From Microvelia longipes (taxonomy: Eukaryota; Arthropoda; Insecta; Hemiptera; Veliidae): a stretch of DNA of 64,000 nucleotides. The position numbers were made by a program, and so were the translations under genes. The stretch covers positions 50,726,118 through 50,790,117 of the forward strand of contig JACMZG010001870.1 in assembly GCA_018340805.1 (NCBI GenBank). The letters run 5' to 3'. Positions 30,859-41,822 of this stretch are shown here, one piece after another; within the stretch, counting starts at the first letter, position 1, and each line of letters opens with the position of its first letter. The notes below the pieces were generated by a model. It saw only the letters and a program-made list of their open reading frames with translations, did not search any database and was not told where the DNA came from.

Positions 30859-32528
30859 ATGCTAGGGAAAACATTTGGTTTTTTACCCCAGGTGGGCAAG
30901 GCAGATACTGTCAAATCCCACCCCGAGAAATCGGGCTGCTCCACGGATTCTGGGGGGAGCACACTAGCACCAAACCCCAATAGCGGAGTGAGTCACTTGG
31001 CTCCGCCACATGCTACAAGTGATAATAGTAAGGATGACGTAAAAGATAAGCCAAAAGCTGTAGAAGGAGATAAACAAGCCCAGAATAACGAGAGCGCTTC
31101 GCAAAAAGATAATACAGAACAAAGCGAGCCTGCTGTTCACATCCTAAACTCTCAAAGGATGGAAGAAGAAGAGCTGTTAAAATGTAAAAACCTCGTAAAG
31201 GCTATGAAGAAAACAGTTGAAAGACAGCGGAACATAAGCCAAGACGTCAAAAGAAGCGTTTTGTTGTTAGAGGAATCGCTGGAAGTTATGGAAAACCTCC
31301 GAAGAACAAGGATTGCGGCCGAGGAAAGAGAAGCAATAAGCCAAGCTACTCAAACCACTCATCCTCAGCAAAGAAGCCAGGAAACACTAAGGGGGAAAAG
31401 ACCAGCAGCTTCGCCCCTAAAGAAGCAGGAGGAAAAGAAAACTAAGAACGAGGAATCGGACGAGGAATCTGACTCCTCTGACTCAGATGACGGAAAGAAA
31501 ATAGAAGACACTGATTCTGACGGATCTGATACGGACGCGTCAAGGCCCAACTCAGTCTCGTCTACCCGATTCGAAATCGAGGAGGGAAAAAAGAAAAAAA
31601 CAGCAAGAGAGCAAAAACGGAAAAAGGAAAAAGAAAGGAAAAAGAAAGAAGACAAAGAAATTAAGAGAAAAGAGACTGAAAGAAGAAGAAAGAAGAAGAA
31701 AAAAAGAAGAAAGAAGAAGAAAAGACAAAAGAAAAGAAAGAAGAAGAAAGAAAAAAGAGAGAAGAGGAACAAATAAGGAAGAAAAAACGTAAAAAAGGGA
31801 AGGTTAAAAGACCTAGATCGGAAGCAATTCTAATCAAACCAGTAGAAGGTAAATCGTATGTAGAAGTTCTGAGGGAAATAAGAAAGAACATAAATCCAGA
31901 AAAAACGGAGACGGAAGTAAAGTCTATTAGGAAAACTCGAAATGAAGGGATCTTATTAGAACTAGGCCCGAACAGCAAAAATAAAGAAGCCTTCCAATCT
32001 AGCATAGAGCAGTTTGGATCAGATGCGACAGTGTCGAATCTCCAGCCTAAAGGTTCAATAGAAATTATGGGCCTAGACTCTCTCACAGAGCCAGAGGAAG
32101 TCGAACAGGCCCTTTCTAGGGATCTGCCTGGGATAAAGGATGTTAAAGTAGGACTTACGACTCCAAATGAAAGAGGACAAAGGATTGCGATTGTAGATAT
32201 GGCTGAAGAACTAGCAGAAAAAATTGTAGACGCCGGAAAAATAAAATTGGATGGCTTGTTTGCAGAGTAAGGAGAAGAGCCGTGTGAAAGATGTTTTCGA
32301 TGTTTAGGCTATGGCCACATGGCTCGTAACTGCAGAGGACCTGACAGAAGTAAACTATGCTACAAGTGTGGTTCAGAAAATCACAAGGCCAAAGACTGTA
32401 CCGAACCCGAAAAGTGCGTTCTCTGTTGTGAGAAAAACCCAGATAATACCGAAGTTAATCATGTACCCGGTACCGGGCGTTGTAAAGTTTTTAGAGAAGC
32501 CTTAAAGGAAGCCAAACAGCGCCTATGA
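30859..32528 (+). pseudogene. LINE gag, module 2, with zinc knuckles
   Basis: Read in two frames. The first (30859-31776) has a coiled-coil-like stretch near residues 100-155 (LLKCKNLVKAMKKTVERQRN), an acidic Ser/Asp tract and a Lys/Arg/Glu tail. The frame is lost in the A/G-rich tail near 31770. The second (about 31780-32528) has YVEVLREIRKNINP, SIEIMGLDSLTEPEEVEQAL, then a TAA at 32268-32270, then [14 protein letters not shown] and [14 protein letters not shown] and a further Cys cluster. The knuckle pattern and pre-knuckle region match R1-clade gag. One frameshift and one in-frame stop break it; either could be sequence error. Confidence 0.8.
32525..32528 (+). promoter_or_regulatory. ATGA stop/start overlap of gag and pol
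   Basis: The gag TGA (32526-32528) overlaps the pol ATG (32525-32527). Overlapping stop/start junctions are known in R1-clade LINEs such as SART1, where pol is translated by termination-reinitiation. The intact overlap here supports the gag-2/pol pairing as native. Confidence 0.65.
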
Positions 32529-33540
32529 TGGCTCGAGTTTTACAAGGAAACATGCATAGAAGTAGACTTGCAGACGATGTACTGCACCAAATGGTCCAAG
32601 AGAAGAAAATCGACATTGTCCTAATTAGTGAACAGTATAGAAATAGGGATCTTACTAATTGGTTCTCAGACCTCACTGAAACAGCTGCTATATGGATAAC
32701 TAACCCAGGGAAATTACAAACCAAAAAAACGGCAGAGGCAGAGGATTTGTATGGACTGAATGTATTGGGACAACATTTATATCTTGTTACTTCACCCCAA
32801 ACGAACCCATACAAGATTTTAGAGATAAGCTGGACGATCTCGAGTACCAAATAATGCAGAGATTAGAGCAAAATCTTATAGTAGCAGGAGACTTCAATGC
32901 AAAAGGACTCGAATGGGGAATGACCTACACCGACTCCAGAGGAAGATCACTTCTAGAAATGGCAGCGAGAACAGGCCTCCAAGTACTAAATGAAGGAAAT
33001 GTAACCACCTTTAGACGGCCTGGTTACGCAGAAACAATCCCAGATATCTCTTTCGTTTCAGAATGCTTCGAAAGAAGAATATGCAACTGGAGAGTCCTTG
33101 AAGATTATACAGCCAGCGATCACCAATATATTCAGTTCGATATTAAAGACAAACGCCAGGGAAAAGTTAAGAACCCGAACCAAACACCAAGATGGAACAT
33201 TAGAAAAATGGAAAGAGATATTTTTTCCATGATGCTTGACTGGGGGCTAAAATCGATTAACAGAAATAGAAATGAAGCAGGAAGTGCGAACCATATAGTC
33301 TCATCAACGATGGGATTAATTACTAGAGCCTGTGACGCCTCCATGCCCCGCGTCAGACAAGATAAGGGTAAGAAACCGGTATACTGGTGGACAGACGAGA
33401 TCGCAGAGCTCCGAAAAAATTGCCACAAGCTGAGAAGGGTTGCCCAGAGAGCCAATAACGAAATCGAAAGAAAAATAAATTGGCGTCTTATAAATATGCA
33501 CGGAAAGCCTTCGCCGAGCTATAAAGAAAAGAAAATCTGA
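32525..33540 (+). pseudogene. LINE pol: endonuclease domain
   Basis: Opens ARVLQGNMHRSRLADDVLHQ, the QxNxxxS/A start of R1-clade endonucleases, then DIVLISEQYR (the catalytic E). A frameshift near 32740-32850 interrupts it. It resumes with NLIVAGDFNAKGLEWG (GDFNAK box), SRGRSLLEMAARTGLQVLNE, DISFVSE and YTASDHQYI (the SDH motif). These are the metal-binding and catalytic residues of apurinic/apyrimidinic endonucleases, which nick the target site. More frame changes occur before the RT, near 33500-33560, including an in-frame TGA at 33538-33540. Confidence 0.85.
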
Positions 33541-34500
33541 GTGTTGGAGACAACTGGTAAAGGATATCGACTCAGACCCTGGGGCCTAGGCTATAAGATT
33601 GTAATGAAAAAACTAGGTGATATGAAGTCAAGTAATGAAATGGATAGTTCGCGAATGGAAAAAATTATCGATACACTGTTCCCATCTCACCAACTAAGGA
33701 TAATAGATCCCATTAGAGATGTCGACGAATGTCCCCCTTTTACCCTCGGAGAACTAGAGGAAGCGGTTTTATCTATGAAGGACAAAAAAGCGCCTGGCCC
33801 AGACGGGATACCATCAGAAGCCTTAAAGGAAGTACTAAAACATAAACCCACCCTTCTACTGGACATGTACAACTCCTGCCTCAACGAAGGTATATTCTAT
33901 TCTGAATGGAAAGTAGGTCGTCTCGTTTTAATAGACAAAGGTAAGGGAGACCCTGAACAAGCCTCATCGTACCGCCCTTTATGCATGCTAGATACAGCTG
34001 GGAAAGTGCTCGAAAAACTTTTAAAAGCAAGAATGAAGTCCGCAATAACTTCATCAGGAGACCTTGCACCGCAGCAGTTTGGTTTCAGATCAGGTCTTTC
34101 TACCATAGATGCAATAAGGCAGATCCCTGAGGCTGTCTCAGCTGCAGAGAATCATAGTTCCCGATGCAAAAGAGTAGTGTTGCTAGTAACATTAGACGTA
34201 AAGAACGCTTTTAACTCAGTTAGATGGCGCGACATGATAAAGGCTCTCGAAGAACATTTCAAATTACCAAAATACATGTTAAGAATATTGAACGATTATC
34301 TCAATGATAGAAGCCTCCTCTATGACACAAAAGATGGACAGAAAAAACAAAAATTACAGCTGGTGCAGCGCAGGGATCTATCTTGGCCCAGACTTGTGGA
34401 ACATAGTATATGATGAACTTCTCAGAATTGCTTTGCCAGATGAATGCAAATTAATCGCATATGCAGACGATATAGCAGCAATCATCATAGCCGAGACGTA
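33541..34500 (+). pseudogene. LINE pol: reverse transcriptase domain
   Basis: Motifs in order: DKKAPGPDGIPSEALK, WKVGRLVLIDKGKGD with SSYRPLCMLDTAGKVLEKLL, QQFGFRSGLSTIDAI, VTLDVKNAFNSVRW (first catalytic Asp), then after a frameshift near 34340-34370 QGSILGPDLWNIVYDELLRI and LIAYADDIAAI (YADD box with the two catalytic Asp). This is the LINE polymerase that copies the RNA at the nicked target. All catalytic residues are present but no single frame spans the domain. Confidence 0.9.
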
Positions 34501-35515
34501 GAACTGGCCCAAATAAAGTTCAACCAAATTATGAGAATCATTATAAGATGGATGTCTAACCATGGCCTTTCCTTAGCACTGAATAAAACCGAAGCCATAT
34601 TCTTAACTAAGAAGAGAATTCCTACAATGATCCCAGTCCAAGTCGGGAACGAAGTAGTCACCAGCAAGCCAACTGTTAAGTACCTTGGAGTTACCATTGA
34701 CGTAAAGATGAAATTCCTAGATCATCTAAAAATAGCTGCAAAAAACTTCACTGCGAGTGCGGGCACTTGGAAGGCTAATGTCTAACATCGGAGGCCCGAG
34801 AGCAAGCAAGAGAAGATTACTAATGTCATCAAGTCAATCTATTATCCTGTACGGAGCAGAAATCTGGGCCGATGTTCTTAGCAAAAAAAGCTACAAAAAA
34901 ATCGTAGCGCGAGTCCAAAGGAAATCAGTCTTGAGGGTAGCTTCTGCATACCGAACGGTCTCCGAACCAGCTGTTTTAGTAATTGCAAGCGTCATTCCCA
35001 TTGACCTGCTAGCTATAGAGCGAAAGAGAGTGTACGAAAGAAAAATAGAAGCCAATCATAATGCAGTACGAAAAGAAGAAAGAGATAGAACCATGGGGGT
35101 GGCAACTTTCATGGGATGAGGAGACAAGAGGCCGCTGGACATGGCGCCTGATAAAAGATATCAAATCATGGGTAGACCGAACGCATGGAGAAGTAGGTTT
35201 CTACATAACACAGCTCCTTAGTGGGCACGGATATTTTAGGTCCTACTTACACAAAATCGGGAAGCATCAGTCTTCTGATTGTCTCTATTGCCCTGGTCTC
35301 ATTGACAACGCAGAACATACTTTTTTTGATTGTACTAAATGGACCAACGAGAGACTAAATCTAACCATGATATATGGGGCCAATCACACCCGACACCATA
35401 GTAAATGTCATGCTGAAAAACGAGGACTCGTGGGAAATGATCAATACTTTTGCTGAGACCATCCTGCGAGCTAAAAAAGATGATCTAGACAATTTTATAG
35501 GAACAGGAGCACTAT
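34501..35515 (+). pseudogene. LINE pol: thumb and C-terminal CCHC region
   Basis: Pieces in three frames: LSLALNKTEAIFLTKKRIPT and VKYLGVTIDVKMKFLDHL (34500-34785), SSQSIILYGAEIWAD and RVQRKSVLRVASAYRTVSE (34757-35119), GRWTWRLIKDIKSWVDR and GHGYFRSYLHKIGKHQ, then the zinc motif CLYC...H....C (35280-35333), and ETILRAKKDDLDNFI near the end. The post-RT YLG.., LYG...W.. and late CCHC cluster are typical of R1-clade pol. The natural stop is unclear because the frame runs into the T-rich tract. Confidence 0.85.
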
Positions 35516-35788
35516 ACCAATACTGTAGCTATAATTTATTTATTTATTTTTTATATTTTTTATTTTTTATTTTTTTTTTTTTTTATTTTATTTTTTATTT
35601 TTATTTATTTATTTTTTTTTTTTTTATTTTTTATTTTTTTTTTTTTTATTTTTTTTTTTTTTTTTTTATTATTTTTTTTTTTTTTTTTTTTTTATTTTTT
35701 TATTTTTATTTTTTTATTTATTTTTTTTATTTTTTATTTATTTATTTTTTTTTTATTATATTATTATTATTATTTATTATTATTATTA

Positions 35789-35819
<31 letters not shown>

Positions 35820-36167
35820 TTTTTTTTTTATTTTTTTTTGTCAGGTTTTGAGGTTGGTTCTAGGCGTTGCAGATTTCTTTGCAACGTCTGGACCCACATT
35901 AAAGCTCTGACAAAAGGAGAATAGGGGGTAACATGGGAGGGAGCCGGAAGGCTCAAGATAAGACCTAGCCTGAAGTAATGTGAATAACGGTTCCAGGCTA
36001 GGTTTAAGGGGTTTCGCGGAGTGAGTTTTAGTTGGTATGAGGCAGACCCTGAGTCCAACACTGTTGACAGACCGCTGTCTTCGTGCGTAAATGCATTTCT
36101 CTCTCTTTTTTGCATTTTTCCCGCTAGAAAAAATTTTGCCAAAAAAAAAAAAAAAAAAAAAAAAAAA
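35516..36167 (+). other. LINE 3' region: T-rich tract, 3' UTR and poly(A)
   Basis: About 300 bases of TTTATTT/TTATTATT simple sequence (35530-35840), then a normal-complexity 3' UTR with TTGCAACGTCTGGACCCACA, GGTTTCGCGGAGTGAGTTTT and CTGAGTCCAACACTGTTG, ending in 27 A residues. GGAGTGAGTTTTAGTTGGTA resembles 3' ends of other R1-clade LINEs. Confidence 0.75.
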
Positions 36168-36176
36168 CCCCAGCCG

Positions 36177-36221
36177 TCCGTGGTGTCAAAGGTGTGTAAC
36201 TGACCCCGGCCACGGAGGTGG

Positions 36222-36222
<1 letters not shown>
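36177..36222 (-). mobile_element. SINE head, continuation of the split SINE
   Basis: GTGTCAAAGGTGTGTAACTG and CCCCGGCCACGGAGGTGG match the tRNA-like head of the ATT-tailed SINEs. A (TA)n tract follows at 36226-36262. Confidence 0.8.
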
Positions 36223-36262
<40 letters not shown>

Positions 36263-36265
<3 letters not shown>

Positions 36266-37195
36266 AACTTGTTCATTATACTTTGTCTAATTTCTCAATG
36301 AAATACTATTAATTAGACGCATTGCGGGAAGTATCCCATCATCTTACGGGGGCTCATCACATCAAATTAAGTTTTTATGAACCTAGTTGTAAACATTTAT
36401 TTTCTATCAACATTATGTTGTAATATTTGGAATCACTTTCTTATAATGTGAATAAAGTATTATTATTATTATTATTATGTATTTATTTTATTTTTTCTTA
36501 CCTTTTGCCAGTTTTCGTTAGCATTAGTCGGGTATAAAGTACTAAGTCTAAGGCTAATTTAAAGGTATTCATTGTTTAACGTTACTACAGATGTTGAGAA
36601 TTGCAGCCTTTTTAATGTCGTGAAGAGTGTTGTGATTTAAGTCCAGAGCTTTAATATTAGTAATTAGACTATGAGGTACAACTCATTATTAGTATTACAT
36701 GATTATTATTATTATCTGTATAGAAACTCATGAGTGTAGATTTAAAATTATTGTGTTTTATTTATAAATAAAATAAGCAATCATCACAAAATCTTGGTCG
36801 AAAACAACAAATTTTCTCTATTGATTTTTTTTTTAAATTTCTCGTCATTTATCACATAAATATTATATTACAATTATTATATGTATAATCACATACACAC
36901 ACTATTTAATATGCCCGAAACAAGTAACATAGGTGGCGCCGTGTGGCAGATATTTGAATTAACAGTAAAATAACATCTCCATTCCCTATTAAATCTATTA
37001 AGTGGAAATTCAATTGTTGTAAAAATTATTGGAATCGATATATTTATTGAGTTTAATAATAGCTCATGTATAAAGCGTTGCTAGAAGTATTAATTTTGGT
37101 ATAAACATGTTTAGAAAATGAAAAGAGGAAGAGAGGAATTCATACTCAGGTTATTATGTTTTATAGATTTAATTGTTCATTAATTTATGGAATAT
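36263..37195. other. No gene recognised
   Basis: AT-rich, with TTATTATTATTATTATT at about 36460. No credible ORF. Confidence 0.45.
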
Positions 37196-37882
37196 TTTTT
37201 TACTTTTCTTCATTTATACCGTAGGTATATAGGAAAAGTATTGTGTTTGCAAAAAAATCCGAAACCGGGATGAAACTGGAATTTTCCGTTCCAGGTGTTT
37301 TAAAGGCCTCCTGAGTGGTTTTCGCAATGTTGTCTGTCTATATGAGTGTCTGTTATTATCGTAGCGTCCAGTGTATTCATGCTACAGAGTTGAAACTTTG
37401 CACAAAAATCAGTCTACCGCTGAAGTTATGCTATTCGAAAAATATTTTTTTTATTACGTCCTTAATTTGCAATAATGACTCAGCAAAAATTTCGAAAAAT
37501 CATAAAACACGGAAAAATGACGAATTTCAATACGTGCTGATTAAAATTCAGCACGCATATAGCCATGTATAAGACTAATATAGGAGCTAATAAAAATCGG
37601 GATACATGCCAATTGAATTGAAATTTAGTACAAGTATATATTACTACCTAATAAATAAGTACACTAAGTTTTGTTTCAATACGACAAGTATATCCATGAT
37701 TTTTGTTTGATGATACAAATTAAGGAGCATTGAGCGTGTTCAGTGCTGTATGGGTGACTGCTAAAAATGATACGGATGCATTTACTATCTGAAGACGAGC
37801 CAAGCGAGTCCAAAGCTGGGAGGATGAGGGTAACGAATCAGATGTAACGAGGAAAAATTTTGAGGTACCCCGTACCCGATGT
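37196..37882 (+). repeat. Family B interspersed repeat, most complete copy
   Basis: All landmarks in order: ACTTTTCTTCATTTATACCG, GTATTGTGTTTGCAAAAAAA, GAAACTGGAATTTTCCGTTC, GGCCTCCTGAGTGGTTTTCG, TATCGTAGCGTCCAGTGTAT, AATGACTCAGCAAAAATTTC, AATACGACAAGTATATCCAT, GTGCTGTATGGGTGACTGCT, ATGATACGGATGCATTTACT, AGACGAGCCAAGCGAGTCC and GGTACCCCGTACCCGATGTT. No coding potential. Useful as a reference for the copy broken by the copia element. Confidence 0.8.
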
Positions 37883-38137
37883 TTCTTGTTAAAATTGTTT
37901 TTATGTGACAAATTTCATTAACACAAATTTTTCTTACAGCATAGATGATTAATAGTATTTTCTTGGCTTATGACGGATTGAATATTTTGACTTGCCAAGT
38001 ATATAGATATGAAATTTCGTGACACATATGAGCAAAATTAGTGAAATATCATTGTATAAAATTCCCCTTTTTGCTCTTTGATTAATTTTTGCATCAATCC
38101 ATAGATTAGTTTGTTATATCTATTCCGAGTTCTACTA

Positions 38138-38235
38138 TCTGTACGTATCGCTTATGTCTTTTAAGACATAAGCGATACGTTATCTAAGTATAACCATCTG
38201 TTATACTTAGATGTAAGTATAACAGATGGTAGTTG
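38138..38235. repeat. Two adjacent palindromes
   Basis: CGTATCGCTTATGTCTTT is followed at once by its exact reverse complement (about 38145-38180). ACCATCTGTTATACTTA, then a reversed TAAGTATAACAGATGGT, follows at about 38190-38232. Short perfect hairpins, role unknown. Confidence 0.8.
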
Positions 38236-38240
38236 TTTTT

Positions 38241-38760
38241 AGTTAGGTAAAATATAGCATATTAAAGTCATCTTTATATTTGACAAAAAGGTAGGCAGAA
38301 TGTTGATGCGGTCACTTTCTAGTTAAACTTTCCCTGTAAACGCAAACTTTCTTTTAAACATTTTCGCGTTTAGAACTTGTTTCCTTAGTGTCCTGTTGCG
38401 CTTGTATGTTTAGTTGTTACTTGGTCTGAGGCTACCAAGTCTATATATTTAGTGTTTTTATCTTTTCTACAAATCCTTTGTAAAGAAGTAAAAAGTAACT
38501 AAACAAAAGCAACTCTAAATGACTTTTTTAGACTTTTAGACAAAAGACATCCTTACCTCTTCATGTTTCCTTTTGTTGTTTGAAAACGAGAAGCGAAATG
38601 GGATTTCAGAGCATAAAATTATGCTTATATTTTTTAAAATTAAATTCTATATTGATATTTTTTAGTCCGTTTAAAAACATTTTTTTGGAAGGAATACTCT
38701 CCTTTATTCTAGACATTGCCGGAGAAACGTAGGATAAAATGAGCCACCGAATTTATTTTG

Positions 38761-38761
<1 letters not shown>
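38241..38761. other. No gene or repeat recognised
   Basis: AT-rich sequence followed by (TA)n at 38762-38850. Confidence 0.4.
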
Positions 38762-38851
<90 letters not shown>

Positions 38852-38913
38852 TAGAGAAACAATGAGCATAAACACTGACGAGAGAGCAACAGGGTATAAA
38901 TTCAGTAAATTTT

Positions 38914-38916
<3 letters not shown>

Positions 38917-38954
<38 letters not shown>

Positions 38955-39085
38955 GTTTCGCGAAACCTATTTTTTTCGTCATCAGAGACCTCTGCAACGG
39001 ATTTCTTTCGTGGTCCGAGGTTTGACTCCCGCTATGATACCTATCCTGTTAGCAAATTTTTCCAAAGGAAATTCGCTAATAATTA
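38917..39085 (+). repeat. Family H SINE-like repeat after (TA)n
   Basis: (TA)n at 38917-38952, then GTTTCGCGAAACCTATTTTT, GTCATCAGAGACCTCTGCAA, GGTCCGAGGTTTGACTCC and CCAAAGGAAATTCGCTAA, matching 11181-11335. Confidence 0.65.
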
Positions 39086-39684
39086 ACCTAGAAGGGCACT
39101 CTTACACACCTAATCACATTATCACTTACAGAACTCGGAGTCTACCAGTCTGAACATTCTGGGATGAAAGGGTCAAGCGCCTCTCTCCATGGATGTTTAA
39201 GCTTTGGAGTGTTCACTGGCATGATGTATAATAGTAGGACAATAGAAAACATTAACTTTTTCTCTTTGTTATTTTTTTTTTTACAATAATAGAAATAAAT
39301 AAAAACTCTTGATTAGGTAAAAGCATTCTAATACATTTACCTTACTGAATCTAAATGATGACTTGGATTTTATCTTACAAGATCTAAAAAGAACGTATAG
39401 GTTCTTGTAAACATATGTGATATAAAGAAAGTGGCTAATATTATTTTTTACTATGACAATACTTTTCCCGTTTAAATAAACAAGAAAGTGAAGTTCGCAA
39501 AATCTTTTAAATCGTTCTAAACAGTTTTTAGAACTTTTTTGAGCTCGCACTAGCCTGAAATCGACTTTGTTTTCAAAGTCAAATTGTAGAATATAAACAC
39601 GTAGAAAAATTCAATTTAAAGAAATCTATCGAGACTCCTCCTTGTGAGAGACCTCAATCTTTTAAAAGAAAAAAAATCTGAAAA
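39086..39684. other. No gene recognised
   Basis: A minus-strand 89-codon ORF at 39281-39550 has no motif and ordinary AT-rich composition. Nothing else found. Confidence 0.4.
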
Positions 39685-40088
39685 AATTCTGGCTTGGCGG
39701 TTCGCACGTCGGGCGAATTTAATTTGCTTAACAATCCATTTCTTGTTAAATGTTCCAGTTTATGCTTTGAGCAGTTACTCAATTATTAAGAACTGCTCGT
39801 AACTCATTTTGTCAATATTTTTCAAAGAAAATGAGCATAATTATCCTGTCGGTTAGACAAAACCATAACTCTAAAATTGGCAGTGAATACCACTATTTGT
39901 ACTAGTTTATTGCTCAGTTAGTGTCTTTAATAGTTTTAGCGCATTTTTTTTAAAACAAATGCAGGAAAAATGAGTCACGAGTAATGCTTGCATAAACTGG
40001 AACTTTGAGGAAGAAATGGATTGTTAAGCACGGAAATATGTATTCCTAAGGAAATTCGTCCAACATACGGACTACCGTGCCAGAATTC
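39685..40088. mobile_element. Family G MITE with inverted ends of about 60 bp
   Basis: AATTCTGGCTTGGCGGTTCG through CTTAACAATCCATTTCTTG at the left is mirrored by AAGAAATGGATTGTTAAG through GACTACCGTGCCAGAATT at the right. Inside, AGCAGTTACTCAATTATTAA and AACTCATTTTGTCAAT match 10500-10560. No ORF. Confidence 0.75.
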
Positions 40089-40089
40089 T

Positions 40090-40137
40090 AATAATAATAA
40101 TGCCCGTTTAGAGCCTTGCGGCTCTAAACGGGCATTA
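40090..40137. repeat. Snap-back SINE tail hairpin
   Basis: The (AAT)n tail and GCCCGTTTAGAGCC of the SINE 3' end run into the tetraloop complement TTGC and then into GGCTCTAAACGGGC, a perfect 14-bp hairpin. No SINE body is present. Confidence 0.8.
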
Positions 40138-40540
40138 TAAAATTGCTTTATAATGCTCTCTGCTTTTTATAAAATTGTAAAAATCGGAAAATAATGCAAT
40201 TAGGTTGAAATTTATTACAAGAGTATACCTTCACTTAATAAATACGAACACCAAGTTTCATTTCAATACGAGTACATCTATGATTTTTTTTTGTTAGATT
40301 AAAAAAGTTAACTGAATCGTGGTCATTGCTTGGATGGGTGACCGCTGGGAATGAAATAAATGTATTTACTATCTGAGGACTAGCGAAGCTAGTCCAAAGA
40401 CGTCTTACAATAACTTTAACGACATTTATATTCTAAGGACGTGTAAGCGAGTCCAGAGTAGGGAAAATGGGCGTTGCGAATTCGATGTGTTGAGAAAACG
40501 TTCCGAGGTAACCCGTACCCACTTTTTTTTATTTTCTTTT
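40138..40540 (+). repeat. Family B fragment, 3' half
   Basis: AATTAGGTTGAAATTTATTA, GGATGGGTGACCGCTGGG, ATTCTAAGGACGTGTAAGCG and GTTCCGAGGTAACCCGTACC match the right half of 37196-37882. Confidence 0.7.
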
Positions 40541-40725
40541 ATATTTGATTAAATCTTATCGTTTTTTTAAATACTTTTTTTGAGGTAGTACGTAATTGAG
40601 CACTTAATTGGACCGTTTTTAGGATGAGAAGCCAATCATTATTGTTATAGGAGGTTATTTAGTACTTTTCACCTCCGAGGACAATAATGAATGTAAAAAA
40701 AACTCCTAGGACGTAAAAGTAATTC

Positions 40726-41170
40726 ATATGTTGCCGCCATTACTGTAATGTAGCGTGTTCAAAAAACAATCTGTGTTAAACCTTCATGAGTTTTCTTTGA
40801 AAACGTTCATTTTGTTTCTGTTTTTGTTCGTGTTCTAATTGACAATTTTTGTGTGTTTATTTGTAAAGCTTTAACATTTTTGAGTAAAATTGTGAAGCTA
40901 TGGATGAATTTAATGACGACGATAATATGGGGTTAATAATAATTGGACGTTTGTTTTTGTTTCAATTAAGTATAGCGCAGTTTAATGAGTGCTATTTTTT
41001 GATTTTTTTTAATGAGTGCTTTATTTAATGAGTGCTACCTCAAAAAAAAATAGTGTATGCCATCCGGCTGAGAATGTCTTTATGTCTTGGCAATTTTTCC
41101 CGACTCGCTTCGCTCGTCGGTAAATCTAATTGCCGTGACATAAAGACACACTTCTCAGCCTTATGGCATA
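40726..41170 (+). repeat. Inverted repeat pair, left copy
   Basis: Starts ATGTTGCCGCCATTACTGTA and ends with a hairpin in which GTGTATGCCATCCGGCTGAG pairs approximately with CTTCTCAGCCTTATGGCATA around a GACTCGCTTCGCTCGTCGG loop. The copy at 47680-47976 is its reverse complement. Confidence 0.75.
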
Positions 41171-41774
41171 AATAACTATTTTTAGACAAAAAAGTTATTA
41201 AAGTAACCTAAATAAATTATACAGCCAGAAAGGAAAGAAGGTCCATCCAAATTTTAACACAGTATCATAAAATTAACACTGCCGCTATACTAAACAACAT
41301 CCAAAATTATACAATAGCCTACCTCTGTGACGTCACTCATATTCCATCATCTACACATTATGTTATTTAGTGTTTCATTGTGAAGAGATCTTGGCTTTAA
41401 ATAGTGTAAAAAGTGTAAATTAAAACATTAATAACTTATTTTAGACAAAACATTCTAAAGTAATTAAACGAAATAAAATAATGTAATTCATCGTTAAAAG
41501 CTAGAAAATGTTTCAAAAATATACATCTCAAACTATATATTTTTCCCATTATCAAAATTAAAACAAGTTAAACAAAGAGAAACAATTACATTTATCATGT
41601 TAATTCGTTGTTAATTAATAATTCAAAGTACATATAATAAAAATACATTTGGCACGACATGCTTGGGTTTTGTTACTTCCTACGCGTTTTGTATTCCTGG
41701 TATCTGCAAATTTTATATGCGCAGATATATTTTGTTATAATTTGATAATAATTATAAAGATAATAAATAAATAC

Positions 41775-41822
<48 letters not shown>

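Larger units (their letters stand above)
27106..36167 (+). mobile_element. 9.06-kb R1-clade LINE with two gag modules
   Basis: CCCCAGCCG at 27097-27105 recurs at 36168-36176 directly after a 27-base poly(A), defining both ends. The 5' end has two 17-bp GGAGGAGTTCGGTTTTA repeats (27105-27138). The order is 5' UTR (27139-27834), three ORFs ending in a CCHC gag (27835-30562), a TTATT-rich spacer (30563-30858), a second CCHC gag (30859-32528), pol with endonuclease, RT and C-terminal CCHC (32525-about 35515), a TTTATTT-rich tract (about 35530-35840) and a 3' UTR. Pol has the R1-clade layout. Two gag modules in one TSD-bounded element are unusual. Either it is a real structure or a chimera. Confidence 0.85.

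Noticed and set aside
31365..32086. Phe/Ser-rich minus-strand ORFs
   Set aside because: Antisense shadows of the Lys/Glu-rich gag-2 sequence.
35516..35910. Phe/Ile/Tyr-rich continuation of the pol frame
   Set aside because: Translation of a TTTATTT simple repeat, not protein.
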